Below the pieces are notes generated by a model, which made no database searches, had not been told where the DNA came from, and was given only the letters and a program-made list of their open reading frames with translations. The position numbers were made by a program, and so were the translations under genes. From an uncultured Pseudomonadota bacterium (GTDB lineage: Bacteria > Pseudomonadota > Gammaproteobacteria > Burkholderiales > SG8-39), in NCBI GenBank assembly GCA_903834835.1, contig CAILKO010000024.1, positions 1 to 64,000 on the forward strand: DNA of 64,000 bases. The letters are read 5' to 3'. This document shows positions 32,194-40,784 of the stretch, piece after piece (within the stretch, counting starts at the first letter, position 1; each line of letters begins with the position of its first letter).

Positions 32194-33170
32194 CCACCGT
32201 CGGATCGACCCTGCTCGAGCGCCACCGTGTACGCCCGGCGGAATACGTCTACTGGATCGCGCTTGCCTCGGTTTTCTTCCTCTTCCCGCGCAATCTTTCG
32301 CTCGCGACCTCGATCATGGTGATGTCGCTCTTTGCCCTGTCGCTCGATCTGATCCTCGGCTTTGCCGGCGTCGTATCCTTCGGCCACGCTGCATTCTTCG
32401 GCATCGGTTCCTACTGTGCAGCGCAGCTTGCTCTGCACGGCTGGAGCGAGCCGATCTCGGGCGCGTTGATCGCCGGGCTCGCGGCCATGGTGTTCGCGCT
32501 CGTCGTGGGACCGCTGGTGCTGCGTTTCACGGGACTCCCCCAGATCATGGTGACGCTTGCAATCGGCATCATCCTCTATGAGGCGGCCAACAAGGCAAGC
32601 TCCATCACCGGTGGCGACGACGGCCTCGGAGGGATCAAACTCATGCCGCTCTTCGGGACTTTCGAGTGGACCGCGTACGGCCAGACCGCGTTCTGGTATG
32701 CCTTCGGCTGGCTGCTCCTGCTGTTCATCGCACTGCGCATCGTGATCGCATCGCCCTTCGGCGTGTCGCTCCAGGGACTGCGCGAGAATACGCTGCGCAT
32801 GCGCTTTATCGGTACGCCGGTATTCGGACGCCTGTTGCGCGCCTACGCAATGAGCGGCTTCGTGGCCGGGGTGGCGGGCGCGGTGTCCGCACAGGTCAAC
32901 AAGTTCGCCGGTCTCGACATGCTCAGCACCGACCGCTCGATCGACGTCCTGGTGATGCTGATACTCGGCGGTGTGGGCAAACTCTACGGTGCCCTGATCG
33001 GCGCCCCGGTCTACATGCTGGTGCACCACCAGGCATCCGAATGGAATCCGTTCCACTGGATGTTCGTTGTCGGCGGACTGCTGATCTTCGTCGTGATGTT
33101 TGCGCGCGGCGGCGTGCTGGGCCTGCTCGAGGCGGGTCTGGGCCGCCTGCCCGGGGGGCGAGCGCAATGA
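32190..33170 (+). CDS. livM: Branched-chain-type ABC transporter permease LivM
   Basis: 326 residues, hydrophobic with about nine helices. LSLDLILGFAGVVSFGHAAF (near 55-74) is the LivM hallmark, and SPFGVSLQGLRENTLRMRFI is the ATPase-contact loop. ATG at 32190 overlaps the livH stop, and its own stop overlaps livG by four bases (ATGA at 33167-33170), so all four liv genes are translated as a coupled unit. Confidence 0.9.
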   Translation: MTTVGSTLLERHRVRPAEYVYWIALASVFFLFPRNLSLATSIMVMSLFALSLDLILGFAGVVSFGHAAFFGIGSYCAAQLALHGWSEPISGALIAGLAAMVFALVVGPLVLRFTGLPQIMVTLAIGIILYEAANKASSITGGDDGLGGIKLMPLFGTFEWTAYGQTAFWYAFGWLLLLFIALRIVIASPFGVSLQGLRENTLRMRFIGTPVFGRLLRAYAMSGFVAGVAGAVSAQVNKFAGLDMLSTDRSIDVLVMLILGGVGKLYGALIGAPVYMLVHHQASEWNPFHWMFVVGGLLIFVVMFARGGVLGLLEAGLGRLPGGRAQ

Positions 33171-33949
33171 GCACGAACATGCTCGAGGCCCGCGGCCTGG
33201 ACAAGCACTTCGGCGCACTGCATGTGACGCGCAGCGTCGATCTCTCCGTCACAGCCGGCGCCCGGCTCGCGCTGATCGGTCCGAACGGCGCGGGCAAGAG
33301 CACGCTGGTGGGTCTGCTCACGGGCCAGCTGAAGCCCGATTCCGGGCAGATTCTGCTCGCAGGGCGGGACGTGACCTCCGAATCGATCGAGAAGCGCACG
33401 CGCAGCGGCCTCGCGCGCACCTTCCAGATCAACAATCTGTTCCGCGGTCTTACGGTGCTCGAGAACGTGTTTCTCGCGGTGAGCGAGCGCCTGGGCACGG
33501 CCGGGAGCCAGCTGCGGACCGCGAAAAGTTGCACCGAGGTCATCGAAAAGGCCGAGCAGCTCCTGAAGGAGCTGGAACTCGGCAACGCGCTTCATCAGCG
33601 CATCTCCGAGATTTCCTACGGCCGCCAGCGCCTCGTGGAAATCGCGATCGCCCTCAGCCTCTCTCCCAGAGTGCTGTTGCTGGACGAACCCACGGCCGGA
33701 ATTCCCGCGGGGGAAGTTGCCCGCGTGATGGAGGTACTGGAAGCCCTGCCTGCGGAGCTCGCGATCGTGGTGATCGAGCACGACATGCACGTCGTGCGCC
33801 GCTTTGCAAAGGAGATCGTGGTGCTCGCCCAGGGCGCTGTGCTCGCGCGCGGCCTGCCCCAGGAAGTCATGGCGAGCGACGAGGTGCGCAGGGTCTACCT
33901 CGGCGGGGTCGACCCGTCGAAATCCGTGATGGGGAAGCGCCGTGCTTGA
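33167..33949 (+). CDS. livG: Branched-chain-type ABC transporter ATPase LivG
   Basis: 260 residues. Walker A is GPNGAGKST (about 38-46), Walker B VLLLDEPTAG (about 168-177) and the switch His is in VIEHDMHVV. The signature reads ISYGRQRLVEIAIAL in place of LSGGQ; SYG-type variants are normal in LivG proteins. It supplies one of the two nucleotide-binding subunits of the importer. The livF start codon (GTG) lies eight bases inside its end. Confidence 0.9.
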   Translation: MSTNMLEARGLDKHFGALHVTRSVDLSVTAGARLALIGPNGAGKSTLVGLLTGQLKPDSGQILLAGRDVTSESIEKRTRSGLARTFQINNLFRGLTVLENVFLAVSERLGTAGSQLRTAKSCTEVIEKAEQLLKELELGNALHQRISEISYGRQRLVEIAIALSLSPRVLLLDEPTAGIPAGEVARVMEVLEALPAELAIVVIEHDMHVVRRFAKEIVVLAQGAVLARGLPQEVMASDEVRRVYLGGVDPSKSVMGKRRA

Positions 33950-34634
33950 ACTACGCAACCTGACCGGCGGATGGGCCGGGACCACGGTCATCGAGAATCT
34001 GAGCCTGAAGCTCGCGTCCGGCGACACCACGGCCATCATCGGGCGCAATGGCGTGGGCAAATCCACCTTGCTGGAGCTCGTGGTCGGTCGCGCCGAGCGC
34101 CAGACGGGGCAGATCCTGCTGGGCGACGCGGATCTGAGCACCCGCCCGGGCTTCAAGCGTGCGGTTGCCGGAATCGGCTATGTGCCGCAGGAGCGCGAGG
34201 TATTTCCGAGTCTGACCGTGGCCGAGAATCTCTCGGTGGCGAAACGTCCGGGCCTGTGGACCGAGGAACGGGTCTACGAACTCTTTCCCGGACTCGCGCA
34301 CCGCCGACGGAATCTCGGCTGGCAACTCTCGGGTGGCGAGCAGCAGATGCTCTCGGTGGCGCGCGCGCTGATCGGCAACCCGAAGATCCTGCTGATGGAC
34401 GAGCCGACCGAGGGACTTGCCCCCGTCGTCGTGGAAAAGCTCGTGGAATCTCTTCGCGCGGTGGTCGGCGACGGCTCGCTGTCGGTCCTGCTCGTTGAAC
34501 AGAGCATCGACGTGGCGCTCGATCTCTCCACCCGCTGCCTCATCATGGACCGCGGCAGGATCGTGCATGACGGCCCAAGCGCAGCGCTGCGCGAGGACCC
34601 GGATACGATCGCCAAGCTGATGGGGCTGGAATAG
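33942..34634 (+). CDS. livF: Branched-chain-type ABC transporter ATPase LivF
   Basis: 230 residues, start GTG 33942 within the end of livG. Walker A is GRNGVGKST, the signature LSGGEQQMLSVARAL and Walker B ILLMDEPTEGL, all intact. GYVPQEREVFPSLTVAENL is the Q-loop region typical of LivF. It pairs with LivG under the LivHM channel. It is the last gene of the unit; the next gene converges from the other side 31 bases away, and no strong hairpin is visible between them. Confidence 0.9.
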   Translation: MLELRNLTGGWAGTTVIENLSLKLASGDTTAIIGRNGVGKSTLLELVVGRAERQTGQILLGDADLSTRPGFKRAVAGIGYVPQEREVFPSLTVAENLSVAKRPGLWTEERVYELFPGLAHRRRNLGWQLSGGEQQMLSVARALIGNPKILLMDEPTEGLAPVVVEKLVESLRAVVGDGSLSVLLVEQSIDVALDLSTRCLIMDRGRIVHDGPSAALREDPDTIAKLMGLE

Positions 34635-34665
34635 GCCCGCAGGCCCCGCGCGCGAGCGCTCCGGC

Positions 34666-36342
34666 TCAGGGCACGTAGCCCGGTATTTTCGACTCGTCGA
34701 CCGCGTCGATCTGCGCAGGGTCCAGGAACTGCTCGGCATACTTCAGATAGACCTTCCTGCGCACAAAGACGTCGAACAGGTCAGGGTCGACATGATGGCC
34801 CAGGCACATCCTGCCGAGAATCTCGAGCGATTCCGATAGCGTCTTGCCCTTCTTGTAGGGCCGGTCGCGCGCGGTGAGCGCCTCGAAGATATCCGCAATG
34901 CCCATTACGCGCGCCTGGACCGACATCTGCTCCCGGCTGAGACCCTTGGGGTAGCCCTTGCCATCCATGCGCTCGTGGTGGCCGCCTGCATACTCGGAAA
35001 CGTTCTTCAGGTGGTTCGGCCAGGGCAGGGCCTCGAGCATTCTGATCGTGGCAACGATATGGTGATTGATGGTCTGGCGTTCCTCGGAGGTCAGCGTCCC
35101 AGCTCGGATCGTCAGATTCTTCAGCTCGTCCTCGGTCAGGAAACTCGCCTCGTGCCCTTCCGCATCGATCCAGCGATAGCTCGCGATTGCGCGCACGCGC
35201 TCGATGTCCGCATCCTTCATCGCCTCGCCACCGATATTGCAGGCCTGCAGGAACCTGCGGTCATCCTCGTACTGACGGATTCGCGCCCGGAAACGCGCCT
35301 CGGCATCGCCGGCCTGCATCATGCCTGCGCCCTGCTCCGCGAGGGCTAGCTGTTCCTTCAGCAGGTCGATCTGCGCATCGCGCTTGAGCACTTCGAAGCG
35401 TGTGTCGACGAGGCGTATCAGGTCGAACAGGGTTTCGAGCTTGGTTGCCTTGTCGACGACGTGGACCGGCGTCGTCACCTTGCCGCAGTCGTGCAGCAGA
35501 CCCGCGATCTTCAATTCGTAGCGGTCGCGGTCGGTCATGCGGAAATCGCTGAGCGGCCCCGCGGTGGTCTCGGTCACCGCCTCGGCGAGCGCCATGGTAA
35601 GCGCCGGAACGCGCTGACAGTGCCCACCCGTATAGGGCGATTTCTCGTCGATCGCGAGGTTGATGAGATTGATGAACGATTCGAACAGCTGCTCAAGCTG
35701 GTTGATGAGCATCCGGTTCGTGAGCGCGACCGCGGCCTGCGAGGCGAGCGACTCGGTCAGGCGCTGATCGGAGGCCGAGAACGGGCGGATCTCGCCGCTC
35801 GCCTGGTCCGTGGCGTTCAGCAACTGGAGAACGCCGATGATCTCGTTCTCGTGGTTCTTCATCGGTACGGTCAGGAAGGACTTCGAGCGATAGCCGCTCT
35901 TCGCGTCGAAGGCGCGTGTGCCGCTGAAATCGAAACCCTCGACCTCGTAGGCATCCTGGATGTTGACCGTCCTGCCGGTAAGCGCGGTATAGGCCGCCAC
36001 CATGCCGTGGTTCGGCTTGCCGTCCTTGTAGAGCTGGATCGGATAGAACGGGATCGGATTGCCCGAAGTGCCTCCAAGATAGTACTTGAGCGAGGTCGTC
36101 CGCATGATCTCGAAGCGGAGCGTCTTGTCTTCGGTGACGCGGTAGAGCGTGCCGCCGTCCGCGCCCGTGATGCTCTTTGCGGCCGTGAGGATGCTCTCCA
36201 GCAGACGATTCGTATCGCGCTCCGCGGAGAGCGACGCGCCGATCGCGTTCAGCTGCTCCAGGCGCTGGATGAGCGCGTCCGCCGCGTCCGCGCGCAACTG
36301 CGCGGTGTTGAGCACCTGGGTGGTGTCGATGGCAGAACTCAT
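34666..36342 (-). CDS. GAF and HD-GYP domain protein, predicted cyclic-di-GMP phosphodiesterase
   Basis: 558 residues. A GAF sensor (about 30-212) is followed by an HD-GYP domain: HCQRV (241-245), LLHDCGK (282-288) and HHERMDGKGYPKGL (455-468). HD-GYP enzymes hydrolyse cyclic-di-GMP; the HD pair and the GYP motif are intact, so activity is plausible. Between them is an unusual insertion of roughly 110 residues (about 300-410), charged and helical, that separates the two halves. Its start lies 16 bases after the GspE-like ATPase gene, making it the last gene of the signalling unit. Confidence 0.87.
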   Translation of the reverse strand: MSSAIDTTQVLNTAQLRADAADALIQRLEQLNAIGASLSAERDTNRLLESILTAAKSITGADGGTLYRVTEDKTLRFEIMRTTSLKYYLGGTSGNPIPFYPIQLYKDGKPNHGMVAAYTALTGRTVNIQDAYEVEGFDFSGTRAFDAKSGYRSKSFLTVPMKNHENEIIGVLQLLNATDQASGEIRPFSASDQRLTESLASQAAVALTNRMLINQLEQLFESFINLINLAIDEKSPYTGGHCQRVPALTMALAEAVTETTAGPLSDFRMTDRDRYELKIAGLLHDCGKVTTPVHVVDKATKLETLFDLIRLVDTRFEVLKRDAQIDLLKEQLALAEQGAGMMQAGDAEARFRARIRQYEDDRRFLQACNIGGEAMKDADIERVRAIASYRWIDAEGHEASFLTEDELKNLTIRAGTLTSEERQTINHHIVATIRMLEALPWPNHLKNVSEYAGGHHERMDGKGYPKGLSREQMSVQARVMGIADIFEALTARDRPYKKGKTLSESLEILGRMCLGHHVDPDLFDVFVRRKVYLKYAEQFLDPAQIDAVDESKIPGYVP

Positions 36343-36358
36343 ATGCGCCGCAGCGGGC

Positions 36359-38728
36359 CTACTTGATGCAGACCGCGCGTACTTCCTTGATGTCGGTCAG
36401 GCCCATCAGGCACTTCTCCATGCCGTCCTGCTTGAGCGTGCGCATGCCGTCCTCGAGACACTGAGCGAGCATCTCGGAAACGCGCGAGTGCTCGGCGATC
36501 AGCTTCTTGAGGGGATCGGTGGCGACCAGCAACTCGTGCAGACCGACGCGTCCCTTCATTCCGGACCCGCCGCACTTGTCGCAGCCCACCCGCTTGTAGA
36601 GCTGGAGCTGCCCCTTGTCATTGCCGTAGGTCTTCACCCAGTCGCGATACACGGTCTCCATCGCCGTCTTCGGGTCCTTCTTGAAGGCCGAGGTATTCAT
36701 CAGCTCGTCGCAGTATTCCTTCAGGAAGGAGGTGAGCTCCGGGCCCTCCGGCACGTAGGGTTGTTTGCAGGAGCACATGCGCTTCGCCAGACGCTGCGCC
36801 AGGATGCCGAGCAGCGCGTCGGAGAAGTTGAACGGGTCCATGCCCATGTCGAGCAGGCGAATGATCGATTCCGGCGCGGAGTTCGTGTGCAGCGTGGCGA
36901 ACACGAGGTGACCGGTGAGCGATGCTTCGATGCCGGTGGCGGTGGTTTCCTTGTCGCGCATCTCGCCGACCATGATGATATCCGGATCGGCGCGCAGGAA
37001 GGCTTTCATCACCGCCGCGAAATCCAGCCCCGCTTTCTTGTTCACCTGGACCTGGCGCAGACCCTTCTGCGTGATCTCGACCGGATCTTCCGCGGTCCAG
37101 ATCTTGGTGTCCGGGGTATTCAGGAACTTCAGAACCGAGTGCAGCGTGGTGGTCTTGCCGGAACCTGTCGGGCCGCAGACGAAGAACAGGCCGTAGGGCT
37201 TGCTCACGGTCTTGGTGAGGTTCTCGTGATTCTTCGGCGTGAGGCCGAGCTTTTCGAGCGGAATCGGCTCGCCCGCCGCCAGGATACGCATCACGATGTC
37301 CTCGACACCGCCCTGCGTCGGGATCGTCGCCACCCGCAGTTCTATGTCGAGCGGACCGAATTTCTTGAACTTGATCTTGCCGTCCTGGGGCCGGCGCTTC
37401 TCGGAGATGTCGAGGTCGCACATGATCTTGATACGCGCTGCGATCGCGTTGCGGTAGCTCGCAGGAACCTCGATGTACGGCTGCAGCGAGCCGTCGCGCC
37501 GGAACCGGATCTCTGTCTTCGCCTTGCCTGGATAGGGCTCGATGTGGATGTCCGACACGCCCTGGTGGTAGGCGTCGATGATGATCTTGTTCACGAGCTT
37601 CACAAGCTCGTTGTCTGCCGCCGCCGAAACGTCGTCGCTGCCCGAGTCGATCGCCTCGCCGGATTCACCCTCCATCCCGGACAGAATGTCTCCGATGTCG
37701 CCCGAGGTATCCACCACCTCGACACCGTAGAAAAGGTTGCAGGTTTCCTTGAAGTCCTTCTGGGTGCTGACCTTGTAGATCAGCTTCGCCTTCGGGAACA
37801 CGTTCGCGGCGATGCGCGAGGTGCGGATCCGCTCGGGATCCAGGCACATGATGATGAGCCCTTCCTTCGCGTCGTCGATCGGTACCCATCCGTTCGATTC
37901 GACGTACTCGCGCTTCAGATTCTTGAGCAGATCCATCGGCTTGATCCGGTCGGCCTTGAACGACTCGTAGGGCACGCCGAAAAACTTCGACAGCGCCTCG
38001 CCGATCGACTGCAGTTTCACCTGGAATTCGTCGGTGAGGACTGTCTCGATCTCGACCGCCTTCTTGCGCGCCTGGCGCGAGGCAAGCTCGAACTCGCCCG
38101 CGGACATGATGGCATCGGAGATCAGGTAGTCATACTTTGTCTTGACCTGCTGGGGTTTCTGTCGTTGCTTGAAGGCGATCGCAAGCGTCTGCGAAAGCTC
38201 GGATACGCCTTCCTCGGTCAGCTGGCCGAACGGTATCCCGGCCTTGTTGTTGATGATCTGGATGACGCCGATCAGCTCGCCCGACGGCTGGTCGAGGATC
38301 GGCGCGACAAGCTGCTGCTTGGTGCGATAGCCGGTGCGCTTGTCCACTTCCTGCAGGAACCGCAGGTTCGGATTGATCCCTTTCAGCTCCGAATCGTCGT
38401 AGCAGTCCTTGATGTTGATCATCTTCTTGGACAGCGCGACATATCCCGCGATGGAGTGCTCGGCGATCGGGAGCTTGAGGTCCTTGAACGAGTTGAGGCC
38501 GGTCTTCACCTTGGAGACGATCGACTGCTTGTCCTCTCCCATCGAGTAGACCGTCAGGCGATCTGCGTTGAACAGCATGCAGATGTCCGCGCTGACCTCC
38601 AGCATGATCTCATCGATGTTGTTGGTCGCATGGATCTTGTTGGTGACGGCCTGCAGCTGCTTCTGGAAAGCCAGCCTTGCGTTGACGTCGCCCTGGGGAA
38701 CCGCGGGTTGACTGAGAACTGCGCTCAT
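36359..38728 (-). CDS. GspE/PilB-type secretion or pilus ATPase with N-terminal GAF domain
   Basis: 789 residues, longer than the usual 560-600. A GAF domain (about 25-190) precedes an N1/MshEN-like region (about 220-345) and the motor ATPase (about 370-789). Walker A is GPTGSGKT (519-526), Walker B lies in DIIMVGEMRDKET (583-595) and the His box in ATLHTNSAPE; C-terminal CSC and CDKC pairs (652-654, 716-719) resemble the zinc-binding tetracysteine. Such ATPases drive assembly of type IV pili or type II secretion, but no pilin, PilC/GspF or PilQ gene is near. The GAF domain implies control by a small ligand. GAGAGGTAGTCA precedes the ATG. Confidence 0.87.
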   Translation of the reverse strand: MSAVLSQPAVPQGDVNARLAFQKQLQAVTNKIHATNNIDEIMLEVSADICMLFNADRLTVYSMGEDKQSIVSKVKTGLNSFKDLKLPIAEHSIAGYVALSKKMINIKDCYDDSELKGINPNLRFLQEVDKRTGYRTKQQLVAPILDQPSGELIGVIQIINNKAGIPFGQLTEEGVSELSQTLAIAFKQRQKPQQVKTKYDYLISDAIMSAGEFELASRQARKKAVEIETVLTDEFQVKLQSIGEALSKFFGVPYESFKADRIKPMDLLKNLKREYVESNGWVPIDDAKEGLIIMCLDPERIRTSRIAANVFPKAKLIYKVSTQKDFKETCNLFYGVEVVDTSGDIGDILSGMEGESGEAIDSGSDDVSAAADNELVKLVNKIIIDAYHQGVSDIHIEPYPGKAKTEIRFRRDGSLQPYIEVPASYRNAIAARIKIMCDLDISEKRRPQDGKIKFKKFGPLDIELRVATIPTQGGVEDIVMRILAAGEPIPLEKLGLTPKNHENLTKTVSKPYGLFFVCGPTGSGKTTTLHSVLKFLNTPDTKIWTAEDPVEITQKGLRQVQVNKKAGLDFAAVMKAFLRADPDIIMVGEMRDKETTATGIEASLTGHLVFATLHTNSAPESIIRLLDMGMDPFNFSDALLGILAQRLAKRMCSCKQPYVPEGPELTSFLKEYCDELMNTSAFKKDPKTAMETVYRDWVKTYGNDKGQLQLYKRVGCDKCGGSGMKGRVGLHELLVATDPLKKLIAEHSRVSEMLAQCLEDGMRTLKQDGMEKCLMGLTDIKEVRAVCIK

Positions 38729-38834
38729 TGACTACCTCTCTTGCCCGATTTCCTGCGTCGGCACACGGGAACCGGCCACGCCCGAAAAGGCGCCTGCCGT
38801 ACCCACGCATACATGCTGCTCTTGGTGCCTCCCA

Positions 38835-38863
38835 AGGATAGCCCCAAGCCCCTCAAGATTCAA
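38835..38863 (-). promoter_or_regulatory. Possible internal promoter before the GAF-ATPase gene
   Basis: On the minus strand TTGAAT (38863-38858), a 17-base spacer and TATCCT (38840-38835) match four of six bases of each sigma-70 box. It lies in the largest gap (187 bases) of the signalling cluster, 107 bases before the ATG at 38728. If real, the ATPase and HD-GYP genes could be expressed separately from the upstream kinase and cyclase genes. Confidence 0.4.
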
Positions 38864-38915
38864 CCGCGAGCGGTGCCGAGATGCATGATTTTTCTGCACT
38901 CTTGCCGCGCGCAAG

Positions 38916-39986
38916 CTAACCGGCCCGAAGCGCCGGTGCCGGCCGCCCCTCTGGATCAAGCACCCAGACGTCGAAACCCCGCTGTGCGAACAGGAAGGCC
39001 GCGGCCGCGCTGCGCCTGCCGCTCTGGCAATACACGATGTATTCCCGCGCCGGATCAAGAACCGAAAACATGTTCCGGACTTCCGACAGGGGCACGTTGA
39101 TTGCGCCCGGCAGCTTGTCGGTCTGGTACTCGGAGGGATAGCGCACGTCCAGCCAGACCGCACCGTTCTGGACGCGCCGCGCCGCCTCGCGGAACGCGAT
39201 GCGGCGCAGCAGCGGTTCCCGCAGGAGGTTGTCGAAGTCAGCACGGTCCAGGCGCAGCAGATCAGAATCCGCCAATGCCGTGACCGTCGCATTGCGTTTC
39301 GCCCCGGACACCAGCGCTTCCTCGCCGAAGGCGCCTCCGGCCCGCAGTTCGGCAAGCGCCACGCGGGTTCCGCCGACCAGGCGCTCCACGCCGCATCGCC
39401 CCGCTTCGATGACGAAGTAGTGTTCCGCCTCGTCGCCCTCGCGAATGATCACTTCACCGCGTTTCACGCGCAACCGTTCGAAATGGCGGAACAACGCGTC
39501 GATATGGGCAGCCGGCAAGGCCGCGAACAGGCCGTTCTTGAGGTTTGTCAGAGAAAATGCCGAGGACATCGCACGCCTTCCGGCATCGACCGCGCCACTG
39601 CGCCCGCGGGAGGCGGCCACCTCATCCCAGGTCGAGGCGATGTCAAGCATCTCGTTGTCGATCAGCAGCAACGTGGCGTCCGTGATGGCCTTCGTGCGCG
39701 CAAGCGGTCGGTCGTTGCGGTTGAGCGCCGCACGCGCTTCCTCGGTTCCGCCTACGACCACAAGCGTGCCGCCGCCACGGAAGGCAAGCAGCATCTCGCC
39801 CTTCAGCAGGAATGCGGAATGCATAGCAGGGACACCCGCGACCGGGTCTGTGCCGCGCTCGGCGCACGTCAGCCGCGCCGTTTGGGCGAGCTCCTCCAGC
39901 CGCTCGGGGGAGAGCGATCCGAGCGGATCAAGCGCTGCAAGCTGTGCCGCTGTCGCCCGGGTATGCTCCCGGTTCGTGGCCGCCAT
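38916..39986 (-). CDS. Cyclic-nucleotide-binding and rhodanese domain protein
   Basis: 356 residues. A first, degenerate CNB-like region (about 20-125) is followed by a good CNB domain (about 150-265): its phosphate-binding cassette is GGAFGEEALVSGAKRNATVT (217-236), with the Glu and the Arg that hold cAMP in known receptors. A rhodanese domain ends the protein (about 272-350), with Cys320 in YCQSGRRS as the persulfide-carrying or redox-active residue. It would act as a cAMP-responsive output of the cyclase two genes upstream. It has no DNA-binding domain, unlike Crp. Confidence 0.82.
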   Translation of the reverse strand: MAATNREHTRATAAQLAALDPLGSLSPERLEELAQTARLTCAERGTDPVAGVPAMHSAFLLKGEMLLAFRGGGTLVVVGGTEEARAALNRNDRPLARTKAITDATLLLIDNEMLDIASTWDEVAASRGRSGAVDAGRRAMSSAFSLTNLKNGLFAALPAAHIDALFRHFERLRVKRGEVIIREGDEAEHYFVIEAGRCGVERLVGGTRVALAELRAGGAFGEEALVSGAKRNATVTALADSDLLRLDRADFDNLLREPLLRRIAFREAARRVQNGAVWLDVRYPSEYQTDKLPGAINVPLSEVRNMFSVLDPAREYIVYCQSGRRSAAAAFLFAQRGFDVWVLDPEGRPAPALRAG

Positions 39987-40003
39987 CCGGCCCCCCTTGC
40001 AGT

Positions 40004-40771
40004 TCAGAAATCGAAGACCTGATTATTCTGCAGCATCCGCGGCCTGAAATGAGCGGCGCAGTCCTCGATTTCCTGCATGGTGAGTTCGATTTCCCCGGGT
40101 TTGAGGTGAGTTACGTAGATTTCGGCGCTGCGTTCGAGTTTGGCCAGCTCTTCGGCCAGCATGTCAGGGCACAGATGCTTTGAAACCTCGGCGAGCGCGC
40201 GCTCCTTGTTCGAAAAGGCGGTCTCGATGATGAGGTACTTGAGATTGCCTATCGCATTGACGGCCTTCCAGAGCGCGTCATTCGGGCCGGTGTCCCCGCT
40301 GAAGACCAGACTTCCCGTGCCGCTGTCCAGCTGGTAACCGACCGCAGGCACCGTATGATTTGCGGGAAGCGGGGTGATCCAGCGCTTGCCTAGCCTCACC
40401 GGCTCGCCGACTTTAACCTCCTGATACCGAAGGAAAGGCGCATCGGGCAACGGAATTTCGGAGAAATCGGGCCAGATCGACCAGTTGAACAGGTGGTTCC
40501 GGAGTATTTCCACGGTGCCAGGCGAGGCATAGACGGTAATCGGCCGGTCGCGCATTCCTCCCACTGTGTCGATGAGAAATGGAATCGAAGTTACATGATC
40601 GAGGTGCGAGTGCGTCACGAACACGTGGTCGATCTGTGACAGCTCGGCAAGCGAAAGGTCGCCGAGACCCGTTCCGGCGTCGATCAGGATGTCCTGATCG
40701 ACGAGGAACGTCGTGGTCCTGAGATGCCGGCCTCCGATACCGCCGGAACATCCCAGAACGCGTAGGCGCAT
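40004..40771 (-). CDS. Metallo-beta-lactamase-fold cyclic nucleotide phosphodiesterase, class II type
   Basis: 255 residues. THSHLDH (about 53-59) is the metal-binding HxHxDH motif, and later His residues lie in PANHTVPAVGY and VTHLKPGE. NHLFNWSIWPDFSEIP (about 92-107) closely follows the KHIFNWxIWPNF segment characteristic of class II cAMP phosphodiesterases such as yeast PDE1. It should therefore hydrolyse cAMP made by the cyclase encoded 13 bases upstream. An RNase Z-like role is the alternative for this fold, but the IWPDF motif argues against it. Confidence 0.78.
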   Translation of the reverse strand: MRLRVLGCSGGIGGRHLRTTTFLVDQDILIDAGTGLGDLSLAELSQIDHVFVTHSHLDHVTSIPFLIDTVGGMRDRPITVYASPGTVEILRNHLFNWSIWPDFSEIPLPDAPFLRYQEVKVGEPVRLGKRWITPLPANHTVPAVGYQLDSGTGSLVFSGDTGPNDALWKAVNAIGNLKYLIIETAFSNKERALAEVSKHLCPDMLAEELAKLERSAEIYVTHLKPGEIELTMQEIEDCAAHFRPRMLQNNQVFDF

Positions 40772-40784
40772 GGCGACTCCGCCC

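Noticed and set aside
33596..33660. Degenerate ABC signature in LivG (SYGRQ instead of SGGQ)
   Set aside because: SYG-type signatures are normal for LivG proteins, so this is not evidence of inactivation.
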